From Coriolopsis trogii (taxonomy: Eukaryota; Basidiomycota; Agaricomycetes; Polyporales; Polyporaceae), in NCBI GenBank assembly GCA_020543525.1, contig JAHYIO010000033.1, positions 124,001 through 188,000 of the forward strand: DNA of 64,000 bases. The letters run 5' to 3'. A program made the position numbers and the translations under genes. The notes beneath the pieces were generated by a model. It was not told the origin of the DNA and did not search any database. It saw only the letters and a list, made by a program, of their open reading frames with translations. This document shows positions 11,925 to 23,240 of the stretch, piece by piece. Numbering within the stretch: position 1 is the stretch's first letter; every line of letters begins with the position of its first letter.

Positions 11925-13576
11925 CTAATGTAACCTGTGACGTGGAACGTCAGTGTAGTTCTCTCCACGTTGAACGTTGGCCCACGGACGCTTGCAAGAC
12001 GCACCTCTCTCCTGCCGCACTGCAAGGACGACCGTCAAAAATCCCTTCTCATGCAACCTGGGGAATCTCCGCCGCGAGTTTTCCAACAGCATCCACATAT
12101 GCGCCTCCCATTGCCTTACGGATTCTCCCAACGACTCCAGACTTCTGACCTCTCCGACAAGCTGTGCGATCGTCACTCGCTCGAGGCAGGGGAGGACGCT
12201 TTGGTCCAGAATAGCGCGTTCGATCAGGGATTCCTCGTATGTACTCCCCCGCGGCACGCCCCACTTGGCCCCGACGTCGATGGTGATATTCCGCAGTTTG
12301 GCGAGGCCCGTTGCGTCCCTCAGGAACGATAGCGCGGCAATAGCCCCGCCTTCGAGGATCCTGACAGTGACGTCTGTCAAGCGGGGGAAAGCGACGTGCA
12401 TGGATGGCGGGTCCGAGAGGTCTGTCCGAGTCCGTGATGTCCGGGAGAGTCAATGCACAGGTATCACACAAGGGCGCAAACTCGGCTTCCACTACCAGTG
12501 ATCGGAGCACTCACCTGTGCGTGTGATTGAGAGGGGATGTCGTATCGCCAGTATCATCTGTTCCAGACTCGGTGCGAGATGATCCAATAGGACGTACGGC
12601 CAGCAGGAGGACGTTCTCTCCTGAGGCCCAACGCGAGTATCAGTGAGCCTGATGTATGTCTCTTCAATCATGTCCATGGTCAATACTTACCTCGGATTCT
12701 AGCAGATGTAGCTTTAGTCGCGTGATCCTGGGGAACTCCCTCCGGCCTGGCACCGTCGTCAAGTGAGGTGAAGACCACCCCGTCCGAAACTGGACGAACA
12801 GCAGAGAGAGCGATGTCAGGCTCGGGAGCACCGCCAGTATCCTCCTCAACGACGCAAAGTTCTCAAGCATGATATCGGAGAGCTCTAGATGTCCAAGTCC
12901 CGGGAACCGAGAGAGGGCGCCGAGAAACACGGGAGACGCGACCACGACGTCGCCCCTTAGGTCGGCCTGCCAGAAGCCGCTGACGAGGCGGACGGCTTTG
13001 AGGTTGGGCAGTCGGGCGCATGCGAGCATGATCGGGAGCGTGTTAGCCACAGGATCCTCTCGCCGGCCACACTCATCCAGGCCATCATAAGCAGTGATCG
13101 TCCTAACGAGAGGGGCAAGGTGCGGGTAGGTGGAGAGTGCCAAGGCCAGACGCCTTAGGTCCTCGCTGGGACGCACACAGTGGTCTCGTTCTTCCCCGGC
13201 ATCGAATTCCTCGCCAATATGTATACAGCAGCACAGCAGGGCCTGGCTCCGCGGAAGCAACGCCCGACATGTTAGCGCAAAGTTGCACAATGTGTTGTCG
13301 ACGAGGCGGCGCTCGGAAACGCTCTTGCAGTGGTCCAGGCGATGTGGCGTGTGGCCAGAGGAGTGCAGAGCGTCAATAATGTACTCCAATACCTCTAGTG
13401 GTATCGTGCGCTGTCGAGACGGAGCTTGTACGTGAGCGCAGACCAACAGCCAGTAAGTGGAGACGTACTGTTGCATCAACACTGCTTGGAGTCGCGCTCC
13501 CGTCGTGTACACTGCTCGGATGAGACGATCGAGCATCGCTCTTCAACTGCGTTGTTCCGTGTTCTGTACGGTCCAT
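11925..13576 (-). CDS. F-box-like/LRR protein, copy A
   Basis: Four exons: 13576-13469, 13410-12691, 12620-12515 and 12421-11925, giving 476 aa in frame. Exon 2 starts with an F-box-like helix (IPLEVLEYIIDALHSSG), followed by FALTCRALLPRSQALL and leucine-rich stretches such as LGHLELSDIMLENF and LPSLTSLSLLFVQF. This is the usual layout of polypore F-box proteins, which select substrates for SCF ubiquitin ligases. It is a full-length paralogue of the gene at 24717-26269; exon 3 is exactly 106 nt in both. It is followed upstream on the same strand by GH32 remnants, mirroring the intact F-box/GH32 block. It seems intact even though its GH32 partners have decayed. Confidence 0.78.
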
Positions 13577-13782
13577 GGTAGGTGACGAAGGAGATAAGAT
13601 GTAGACCTAATATCATGGCGCACAAGCGCCGTGATACTAGGGTTCTCACTCACGCGCACGTGTCGTACTTATGCAACAGTGTTGTGAGGGAGAACATGGC
13701 GTGGTCATGCTATCAGACCTTCGAATCACGACAAGCGGGTTTCAGTAGTTGTACGCCACAGGGCCGAACATATTCCTAGAAG

Positions 13783-14835
13783 CTAAACATCAGCTACAAC
13801 ATCCTCCCAGCCACTCCGCAATGCATGTACAGCGACGCTCGTGTACACTCTCTGAAAAATCGGCAGCCGAGACCTCCACGAACGTCAAAGGCTGCGCCGC
13901 AAAGAACGTGGCCTTTGCCACGTTCACTCAACCGTTGACGAATACCTCGATGCTACTCTTGTCGATCACGACCGCGAGCGTCCACACCCCATCCGCGCGA
14001 GGCAGAACTGCAGTTGAGAACGTAGGTGTGAAGTCCGGGTTGCTGAGAAGCCATGCGTCTTTCCTCGGTCAAGGAAGGCGGAGCTGTTCGTCCCAAATGT
14101 GATACTGCCCGAGACGGACTCCCCAGAGTCAGCGCCGAAGGTGATATCGCCGCTGGTAGACCGGTAATGTTCGCTTCCAGGTAAACCACGTTACTCGCAC
14201 GCCGCCATTCACGAGTACCTCGAGGACGCTCCGACCACCACAAGCGGCCAAGTCCTGTCGGCACAAGGCAGGACTTCCGTTGAAAACTGGTTTGTGAAGA
14301 ACGGGTCGTCGAAGCCACACGTGCGCCCGCGGCCGACATCTCGCTCTCGACAAATATGCCCACCCGACAGCGAGTCGCGCGAGTTTGCGCGCCTGAAGAT
14401 GAAGTTGAGCGTCGCGTCCGGGGCTACCGCCGGCAGACCCGTCACGTTGATCTCAAGGCAGACTCGAAGTCCACATAGCCGACTACAAGCGAGTCGTTCT
14501 TCCGGGTTGTGAGCTGCGCTCCAACTACCAGCGCGAGGTCGATAGTGGTAGAGACAGCGTCCTTGCCACACGGGGAGGCTGCGTGAGAAGGAGCGAAGCG
14601 GGATGGACATGGCGCCGCGCCAGCCTTCGCTCGCCGTGGGCACGGTCTGCGCGTACTGCAACGACTCTCACCCAATCGCGAGCGCGTCCGCGTCGTCTGG
14701 GAGGCCGTAGTTGTATTTTTCGAAGTCGGTGAGGCGTACGGCGCCGTTGATGGGAGTAGATTGTGTGCCGTCAAAGGTACCAGGGAATTACTATGTCGCG
14801 GACATCCATGTACTCCTCAGTAGGCTGCTGAGATG
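13783..14835 (-). pseudogene. chimeric GH32 remnant (pieces of two paralogues)
   Basis: 13783 to about 14197 matches the 3' end of the GH32 gene at 26.5 kb, including ATFFxAxPLTF and VDGVWTLAVVIDKSS-like stretches broken by frameshifts. From about 14205 to 14835 the match switches to the 3' half of the other GH32 gene at 28.9 kb ([40 protein letters not shown]). All catalytic motifs lie in the missing 5' part, so neither piece can be active. The arrangement suits a degenerate copy of the 26.5-30.6 kb block in which a deletion joined the two genes. Confidence 0.8.
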
Positions 14836-14859
14836 AGGCAGACGGAATACCTGGGAGGC

Positions 14860-15300
14860 CGAGTGAGGGCATGCGAATGAGTGTTCACATTTGCAACTTG
14901 GGCAATGATGAGTTTACCGCATGCGACTCGGAGGGATGTCGGAAGAGTCGTGAGTAAGCAAGAGAGGACGCACCGAGACTCGATGGAGCGACTTGGATGG
15001 ACGAAATAAGACTGTGAACACCGAAAGAAGAGGTGGCGAACACGAACGTAGGACGTGAGGGCGATTCTTGGTTGGACGGTCGGATTAAGTGGGGGGACAG
15101 AGGCTGGGAGGCGCACCCGGTACGGAGGACGCTCTGGGAGACCTCTCCAAAGATGGTACACCTGCTCTGCAGCCTGAATGTTTACGACGCCGACGTGGGC
15201 ATCCTCTTCTGCTACCAGCTCCTCTGCTGTCTCTGGGTCGAGGGTAGAGATGGGAAGTACGGAGCGACGGTATCTGCGGGAGATAATGGAGAGGGATCGC
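14860..15300 (-). pseudogene. siderophore transporter 5' remnant (copy A)
   Basis: Two pieces of the N-terminus can be read on the minus strand: STLDPETAEELVAEEDAHVG with VVNIQAAEQ at about 15165-15255, and VACGKLIIAQVANV at about 14888-14930. They align with STFDPETAEELAAGDAYVG and VACGKPTVARVADV of the copy at 60.4-61.85 kb, and the second piece corresponds to the conserved GKP-VAKIADV segment of fungal MFS siderophore transporters (Sit1/Str type). The sequence between is full of stops and the rest of the gene is absent. Confidence 0.6.
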
Positions 15301-15587
15301 GAATGCGGTCGTCTTGATGTCTTTCAATAGACGAGGATGCGATGGGCGGAATGGGCGGCGTTGAGATGCGTGTGGGGGTAGCCGGGTAGGTGGAGGGGAC
15401 GATGGACCTGCGGGGGACTGGGTTGTATGCGGGTTTGAAGGTGGTATACTAGTAGATGGCGGAGAGAGACTAGGGCAGAGCAGAAAGCGCAGAGCCCATC
15501 TGGGTGAGAGCGTGGACGAACATAAGAGCAGCGAGGAGACAACCTTGGACTCGGACCGTCGACGCGTCCGCAAAGCCACATCATATC

Positions 15588-15596
15588 TTATCAGAT
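15588..15596 (-). promoter_or_regulatory. iron-type GATA site (ATCTGATAA), module copy A
   Basis: The minus strand reads ATCTGATAA, a perfect match to ATCWGATAA, the site bound by the fungal iron-dependent GATA repressors SreA/Sre1. It lies about 330 bp upstream of the siderophore-transporter remnant at 14.86-15.3 kb, within a 15-bp block TATCTTATCAGATAC shared exactly by copies B and C. Function is inferred from the motif and position. Confidence 0.6.
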
Positions 15597-15745
15597 ACGG
15601 CCGACACCACTTGACGCTGTCCGTCTCCTATATGCAGCCATAATAGCGTTTGTTGGGAGTAGGGAATGCGACCTTGTCTGTGATATTTCCAGCTGCAAAA
15701 GCTATACAAGACATCGTTACTGGGACAACGTACGCGTACTACAAC

Positions 15746-18700
15746 TCAAGCCTTGCACTTCAGCCTGTGCCGCGGCCAGTCCTGCCTCTGACAAGCAACC
15801 GAACAATACCTGGCTTTCCCGCAAGCCTTGCACGCCATGATGTTTGGTTTCCCCTTCCCTCTGCAAGTGACACACCTGTACGCAGCCGGATCGCGTCCAA
15901 CCGTTTCGAGATATGACACCGCGAAAAGAGGGGACAGCGCGAGCCGTGTGACATACGGTGCATATCGGCGCCACTCAGGGACCTTGAGCAGCGAGTCGAC
16001 GTCCTTGCCCCGTCCGCAGCTGCACAACGGGTCGGATTCCATCTTCAGAGTAAGTGGGACCTCCTTCGATGCCAGGTACTCGCAGTTGTCGGTATGCTCC
16101 CACGTCCGGCATCGCTCCACAAAAGCAGGGATGAGCTGTTTCCACGCCTCCATCTCGCCCTCGAATACCCGTACGCTCTCCATGACTTGATCGTTCACGA
16201 TTCGTCCAAAGAAGCTTTCAATCCTCGGCATGACCTCGTCGGTGAGCGGAAGAACGTAGCCGTCGCAGACGATTGTGTGAGAGTGCAGGTCGTAACGTAG
16301 GTCGGAGATGAAGAAGATGGTGTCACAGTTATTCGTAGCCTCGTCTCTGAGAGCGAAAATGCGCACGGGGGATCCGCCAAGCGCACCCGTAGAACGAGCA
16401 AAGATAGTCTGGAGAGTGGTTTTCACAAACAACAACCCGTCTGCTCTCCTTTTCTTGCGCATCTTGCGCTCCCGGGTGGATAACATCGAGCCCACGTGGT
16501 TTTTGAGCCATTGTACCGACTGCGAGCCGTTCAGATTGAGTGTAGGTGAGCGAAGGAGAGACAGTCGATGGACATTCCATGGCAGCATGACCTTCCCGCT
16601 ACCCACGATGGGGAATGGGTTGAGCTTCATCCCATCGGGTTTGAGAAAAGGTCCAGCAATCGGAACAACGACCTGCAGATTCAGAGGATCAGAGGATAAG
16701 CACTATCATGGACGCAAATGACTGACCTCAATGTACCTGGACTGGCGAGCTAGACGCAGCTTGCTCTGGCTTCCGACAACGGGAAAAGGGAAGACGACAT
16801 CTTGGATATGGCTGGCGACCGAGAGCCGCATGACGCAAGGGGAACCCTGGGTGGTTTTGGGCATCGTGCCAGAGACAATGTCACGGACGGCAGCCTGGTC
16901 TTCGAGGTCGATCCTCGTGGTCAACGACTTCACAAGCTCGCATTCCTGGTCCAGTTCAACAGAAACAACGCCTTGCGTCCCCAGCTGCCTTCGAAGTGCT
17001 GCATGAGGAGACACGACAGATGGCGCTGACGGCGCTGCGGCAGAGTCGACGCTCGGTAGCTGTGGTTCAGGTAGGATATGAATGCGTTCCCTGTCCATGA
17101 GGCTAGCGCTGAACACCTCGAGCGAAGCTCCCAGTTTTGCCTCGAGCAGCAGGGTTCCCGGTGTGACCCGAACACACAGGCGCACTTTTAGGTCCTGGGG
17201 TGGCTCGATCTCGGTGAGCAGCCTGGCAGGCAAGACAAAAGATGCGACTAGAGGCAGCGAACCCTTCTTGCCCTCTGCATCCTCTTCAAAGATGGCACGG
17301 GGGCTCCTGCTAGTACCCGCCAAAATCGCCCTCCCGTACGCAACGTGAATGCCGCTGAAGACGTTGTGGGACCACGCTCCTAAGATGTCGCAATGCATAG
17401 GAAGCATGCCCACCGGCGCTGCGGCGATGATATCCTCGAATATATGGACCGTCTCCCGAGGGATAGAGAGAACCACACGAACGACAGGAGGCACAACGTC
17501 CCAGCCACTGAATCTCCCGATCTTCCGTATCCGTTCGTATCTGTATATCTCAACCGTATACACCCCGTGTCGATGGAGATGGGCGTAAAGATCGTTGCGA
17601 TTGACAGTGTTCATGGGCATGGTCGTGTCGGATGACGTCTCGAGATCAAGAAAGCGATCCATGACATCCATCCACTCCAAGCGAGGAATTTGTAGCCGTC
17701 CACGGACGAGTCGCAGAAACAGGACGAATGATTCGCGCATGTAGGGACCGTTGTTGTAGTAAAAGGCCGCCTCCCCCATATTGTCATGATTTAGCCTCAC
17801 GAAAGTGGTAGCATCCTCCTGCTCGAATACGGCCTGATAGATGTCAAAGAGGAGTGTACCAAGCTGGCGGGAATCCATGAGGGGAGGACGGAGGGCGACT
17901 CCATCACGAAGCGCGACCGCGCTATCACAGGAGGCAGGGGACTTCCAGGTTGTCACCTGCTGGAACTGCGTATGCGTGGTAGTGGGTGACGACATTCTCG
18001 TGTACTGATGCATGACAAGCTCGTGTGTGTTGGAACGTGTGGTGAAGCCGGATATATAGTCAATGGGACACAGATCAAGGAGTATCCCCATGGTGCCCAT
18101 ATCGGCAAACAGGAGTTTGCCAAACTCTTTCGTAGCATCCTCGCCGCGCAGGCGGAGAGATTCGGTGTAGAGGACGCTTCCAGAGGGTCGAGGCGGAAGT
18201 CGCATGAGCGGGACCGCAGCGACGAGGACGTTGAGGAGACCGATGTGGTCTATGAGGTTAGATGTTTCGACAACATCGAACGAGACAGGTCCACCGTCGG
18301 AGACGTACTCCTGATGCTCGAGATGGATGGTTTTCGTTGTGAATTGCGCCACTGGGATGCCGAGTTCGAGTGTTCCGGAAACCAGGCACGAGTGTAGAGC
18401 GCGGCATGCTGCGGTAGCTTCTGCTAGGAAGACACGGATTCGAGGCGCACGGGACACGTGGGAGATGAGTCTCAGGAACGCGGTACACCAGCTGGAGAAC
18501 TGCTCTTTTACTGTCCTGTAAATGTCCGCTACTGTTGGAGCGGCGTTCGCATTCCCATACAGAGCTGCGGAGTGAAAAGCCGTAACGGGGTCTGTTGCAT
18601 AGTGTACCGCACAACCCTCCCCGGCGAGGGAGTACGCGAAGGTTGGATTGATCAGATCGGCAGAGGCTATGTCCCCGGGACGAAGGAAGGTAGTCCCTGT

Positions 18701-19444
18701 CTTCCAGTATTTCTTGACTCTGTTCGTGTCCGTAGTGGCGGCTTTCTGGATTAACGGTCCGGCGGAACGCACGGATGTCATGGGGTTGTTCGACGTGTGA
18801 GTGAACACACGTGAATAGGCTTCGCGAATCGATTGTTGTCGCAGGGAGGGAAGATCCGGAAAGGCTAGGTAGAGAGACCAGTGTCGGCGTATCTCAGAGA
18901 GCGAATGCTCTGTGGAGGCACGTATGTAGACGCTGTAGGGGCTCGACCGCCAGGTGGCCATATTCTCGGCAGCGTCAACAAGCTTCTGACATTGCTGCAA
19001 GAGAGCGGAATGGGAATCGATATCGAGGAACAAGTGGTAGAAGATATTCCAGATTGTGTCGACAGGCACATGGTCGGCAATAAGGGTGAATAGCAAGACA
19101 TTACGTGCTGAGAGGGCAGCTTGTTGTGAGCAGAACACAGGGGATAAGGACAAGAACGCCAGTGCGTACCGAGGACGGCAGGCTCAGAATCAACACAAGT
19201 GAAATCGAGTTTGCGAGTAGCTGTCAACGTGCTTGTCAGATGACGAGCGAATAAGATGGAGGAAGGGCTTACGAGAGTCGGGCTCGCAGAAGAGGCTGTA
19301 CAGGATATGACGAGGATCTCCGCATCCGAGGAGCAGGAGGTCTGCAGATTGCTCGGGGGAGAGATCGCGAGTCAAGGAGACAGCAGAGGTATTGCCAATG
19401 GGATAAAAGAAATATTTGTTTGGCCAGAAGAACATGCAGGACAT
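15746..19444 (-). CDS. DUF4470 / MYND zinc-finger protein, 1176 aa
   Basis: Four exons: 19444-19273, 19220-19170, 19107-16727 and 16672-15746, summing to 3531 nt. The N-terminus (FFYPIGNTSAVSLTRDL, LLLLGCGDPRHILYSLF, KLDFTCVDSEPAVLARN) is a clear DUF4470 domain. The last 40 residues, about 1135-1174, form a MYND zinc finger with the spacing C-x2-C-x10-C-x2-C-x5-C-x3-C-x7-H-x3-C. MYND fingers usually mediate protein contacts; DUF4470/MYND proteins of this size are common in mushrooms but uncharacterised. The gene is intact, single-copy here, and sits between decayed copies of the F-box/GH32 unit. No signal peptide is evident, so it is probably intracellular. Confidence 0.88.
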
Positions 19445-19719
19445 GTTGGATGAAGGGCAAGAGCGATGAGAGATGTGGGGTAGAGAACGGTATCAATACT
19501 AGTGCTGTCGCACTGCGCATGCGGTCCAACAGCGATGTGTGCTGCGGTAGCGCCATAAACACGTTGGCCTTAGAGTTCAAACTGTGCGGAAGTTGCTCAC
19601 GGAGAAGGTGGAGACTTGCACTCTGGCCTGGCCTTGCTCTGCCCCTTTGTGTCTTCCCTTCACTTCCGCGGCCAACCTGACCAAAAGAACGACACTACCA
19701 ACAGCCTGAGGCAGTAAGT

Positions 19720-19837
19720 GGAGACGTACCGTGGCCTCAACACCGCCTGGAGTCGCGCTCCCGATGTGTACACTTCTCGAATAGAACAATTGAGCATCGC
19801 TCTTGGACGGCGTTGTTTCATGTTCTGTACGTTCCAT
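19720..19837 (-). pseudogene. F-box exon 1 stub (copy C)
   Basis: ATG at 19837 opens an exon of 108 nt ending at a GTACGT donor (19730/19729), exactly the length and donor of exon 1 in F-box copy A (13576-13469). The encoded MERTEHETTPSKSDAQ parallels MDRTEHGTTQLKSDAR. Similarity stops about 20 bp into the intron and no other exon follows; the DUF4470/MYND gene's upstream region lies there instead. Confidence 0.75.
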
Positions 19838-20027
19838 GGTAGGTGACGGAGGAGAGAAGGTGTAGACGAGGACCACGCGCAAGTTGCAACAGTGTTGTGA
19901 GGGACTCGGAGAACATGGCACGGCCATGCCATCATACCTTCAGTTCATGACAAGCGGGATATTGCAGTGGTGGTACGTCACAAGACGGAACGTACATATC
20001 CTAGAAGCCAAACATCAGCTACAGCAT

Positions 20028-20755
20028 CCTCCCAGCCACTCCGCAAGGCATGCACAGCGACGAGACACACTCTCCGGAAGACCAGCAGCCGTCACCTCGA
20101 CCAAAGTTAAAGGCTGCGTCGCAAAGACCACTGTCGTCGCGGCGTTTACCCCACCATTGACGAATACCTCAATGATACTCCTGTCGATGACGACCGCAAG
20201 CGTTCACGCCCCGTCGGCGCGAGGCGAAAGCGCGGTCGAGAACGTGGGCGTAAAGTTCGGGTTGCTGAACCCATGCGTGTTTCCGCGGTCAAGAAAGGCG
20301 AAATGGTCGTCCCGAATGCGATACCGCCCGAGAGACTCTCCACGCAACAGAAGGTGAAGTGCAGCGCCGCGCTCGGGGGTGACGTGTCCGCCGGAAGGCC
20401 GGTGATGTTCGCTCCCAGGTAGACCGCGTTGCTCGCGACTTGCAAGTAATCCATGATGAACGTCTCGTTCCCCAAGCTCTTGGCTACCCCGACCCCGAGC
20501 ACTGGAGTGAGTTCTGCAGGTGTCGAGACGAGCGCAAACCGCTCCGGACCTGACACCGGGGTGAGGAACGTGCGACGCGGGGAGGACATGCTACTGCGCC
20601 AGCCCTCACACGCAGTGGGCAGTGACCCTGCGATGTTGGACGCCCCGAGAGCACCTGCGCCAGAAGGGATCTCGGAGTAGAACTGCCCTGCATAGCTGTC
20701 CTTCCCGAAAACTGACTAACGTGCGGGGCTGTCGACGTCCGTAGGCGTGATGTGC
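20028..20755 (-). pseudogene. GH32 3' fragment (copy C)
   Basis: Closely similar to 26502-27245, the C-terminal half of the first intact GH32 gene (for example AVYLGANITGLPAD, GPERFALVSTPA and a stretch matching SWASNIQYAG with a deletion). Frameshifts occur at about 20340 and near 20640. The whole catalytic beta-propeller half is missing. Together with the F-box stub at 19720-19837 it is a third, truncated copy of the F-box/GH32 unit. Confidence 0.8.
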
Positions 20756-20949
20756 GTTGCTCGCTAGGTACTCCTTGATGAACGTGAATGTATGCAGGAA
20801 GGAGGCCATAAACCAGGCCCGTGTCCGTTTCCGGCGAATCCGCAAAGAGCGTCAGCCCACACCAAAACAAATGCAAGAAGTGCGACGCACGTGAACACAG
20901 TAACGGGGTGGGCCTGATTGTCTCCACCTCGGTCTCCTGCCATCCATCT

Positions 20950-22640
20950 GCGAGGAGGAATCAGTTCGGACGCTGCTCGAGAACGGGCTCCAGCCCTTCC
21001 GGCAACCCCTGCTTACAATGCTCCTTGGCTGCGTGGCCTTTGTCGCTGTGCGCATCCTGACCCGAGGTCACTTGTGTACGTTCCGTCATCCTGACGTCCA
21101 TTTTTTCCCAACTCCTGGTCTCCGTCCGATGGGTGAATGACCTTGCGATGTGGAGGCGCTTTCGGTGTGGCTGTTGGCGTCGAGGACATGACGTAGCACT
21201 GATGCGTGCTGAAGCGCTGAAGACCAACTTCCGCAGCGTCGATGAGTAGTTAGGATGACTGATATCGACGCGCATTTCCCGTGTTGTTGCACGTCTTCAA
21301 CTTTATAATTTCTGGGTAGGCGAGCGCATCGCAATTGAGGGGATTACTGCGGGTGGTGAATTAGCAACTATCCAGTAGCTATGTGTGTCCACCGTACCTG
21401 AGTAAGCGACGCAATATAGCGAAATCGCTGACAAGTTGCTTCGTGCGCGATCCGACCTTGTGCCAAACGGGGTCGAAAATGCGACGGACGATCATATCGA
21501 AGGACCGGAAGTACGCGTTGTCCACGAAAAGATCGTCAAAGCCAAGCTAGCACAGAGGAGGTCAGCATGAACGAGCCCACGGAGCATAAGATGACGAGTA
21601 TCATGGTATTTGCGCGCTTGAGCTCGGAGAGCGTAGTGGATATTAATGGACAATGACATGGTATATCTCGAACATCGCCTCTGTCGTAGTCTTGGTACAG
21701 CTCCACAACATCTGGCGTCCTCAAGCGATTGAGAGAGTCCTTAATATCTGCATGTAATCTTCTGCGTATGACCGTCGTCGGAGGGAAAACACGGGGTGAT
21801 TCTGTATTCACCGAATACACGGTAGGCGCATCTCACAAGCGTGATACGAGTTGGTCGATTATCGTCCAACCGTGCGCGGCACAGCAGCTGCAAAGGGGGC
21901 GAAATGAATGCAACGGACTCATGTACTCATGTGAAGTACTCACCAGATGGTGAATATGTATGCGATGCCGCCTGTATGCGCTCACCTGTGGCGGACCGTT
22001 CTGAGCTGAATCCCCTTCATGACGTGGCTTGGTGGGGACATGCGGCTGGTGATATGCTCGTCGTCGTCGGCCTTCAAAAGGCCATTCTTGTTCTTCTAGT
22101 GGTGAATGCAGGCGATGAAAGCTTCCGCAGACGTGGGGGTGACTCTTCGCGCGCCGTGGATGCCAAGCTCTGGAACCCGGGATACGCACGTACCGTCCAG
22201 CATGGAGGATCATGATACCGATGAGGAGGAGTATCGGGATGTCCGACGACAGCTTGTTCGGGTGAACATTTGGGAAGAGATGGACACGAGACAGCACTTC
22301 TTGTACAGGTCTTATCTGAACGCCTAGATGAAAGGAAAGAGCTTCACGCTGACTTCCCTTCGTGCTGAGTGCCTCCGAGAGGCGATTGTCCATGGTCGCA
22401 TGCGAACTCACCTGTCCTTTCTGCCAGTTTCGAAACCAACGATGCGCCGCCCAAAGCCCGACAGCGCATCATGTCCTTGCTCCTCCGATTGCCCCCTCTT
22501 CCCACCTCGCATCAACGAGCAGAACCACATTGTGTGGAGAGTCGTGGATTTTCAGTGGCTTGCAGACAGTGCGTCGCAGCCGGAGTCCGCGCGCGAGGGA
22601 GTTTACAAAATTCCGACGTTGCCGGGTGGTGGATCCTCTC
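20950..22640 (-). pseudogene. decayed XPF/Rad1 DNA-repair endonuclease gene
   Basis: Scattered pieces in XPF order read on the minus strand: GLRLRRTVCKPLKIHDSPHN followed by VVLLVDARWEEGAIG (about 22480-22600), GIMILHAGR,  an AEAFIACIHH-KNKNG-LLKA piece out of frame, RRLHADIKDSLNR with DVVELYQD (about 21690-21770), LSELKRANT, then NAYFRSFDMIVRRIFDPVWH and KVGSRTKQLVSDFAILRRLL (about 21405-21550), and finally QRFSTHQCYV and GLEPVLEQRPN. XPF with ERCC1 cuts 5' of lesions in nucleotide excision repair. Many frameshifts and stops separate the pieces and the nuclease domain is missing, so this is a relic. A second relic lies at 56.9-59.0 kb. Confidence 0.72.
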
Positions 22641-22799
22641 GATGATAGAGGTCTAGAAGGGAAGCAAAACGGTCTGTGAGTGCAGAGCCTCCTCAACGCC
22701 GCGAGGTTGGGTGCAGGATCGCGGTGGCCGTGGTACGGACCCAGTCCGAGTCGAGTAGGCAACCACAGCAAGACAACAGGTAGTGTTACATCACAGATA

Positions 22800-23240
22800 C
22801 ACTGCGATAGCCCGAAAGCCGTAGGAACGAGCTATGACAACAGATACCAACAAAGGCAGGTGAGGGATAATAGACCCGATGGGAACTGGATTAGACAGCT
22901 GTGGCCGCAACGCAACATGCCTGAGGAGGACATATGAAGACTTGAGCAGAGCAGAGCAGAGTGCGCGAGGCCAAGTGAGTGAGCATGAAATCCGACTCTG
23001 GTGGGAGCGAGGAGACAAGCGTGGACGACGGATTGGCAGCTGTGGCATGGCCATCTTATCTTATCAGATACGCCCGAAGCTAGCCGCCCCGCCTCGTCTT
23101 TCTCTCCTTCAAGTTAACGTTGTCCCATCCTCATGAGTCCTCATGCCGTCCGCAAGCTCAACCAGCTGCACTGAACGCACGGCATACGCAAATGCATGCT
23201 CGCAGTCCGTTCTTGAGGCCTGTCTTTGTGGCCTCCGTCT
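22800..23240 (-). repeat. duplicated promoter-like module, copy B
   Basis: Similar over several hundred bases to 61.9-62.34 kb (module D), on both sides of a shared TATCTTATCAGAT core. It includes the conserved leader with GAGCAGAG-AGAGTGCGCGAGG and the outer block around TGATGCCGTCCGC-AGCTCAA. In D the module leads into a siderophore-transporter remnant; here only the module is left and XPF relic sequence follows. Confidence 0.65.
23061..23069 (-). promoter_or_regulatory. iron-type GATA site (ATCTGATAA), module copy B
   Basis: Minus strand ATCTGATAA followed by a second GATAAG, giving GATAAGATAAG. The context TATCTTATCAGATAC is identical to copies A and C. It matches the SreA/Sre1 consensus ATCWGATAA. 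Confidence 0.55.
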
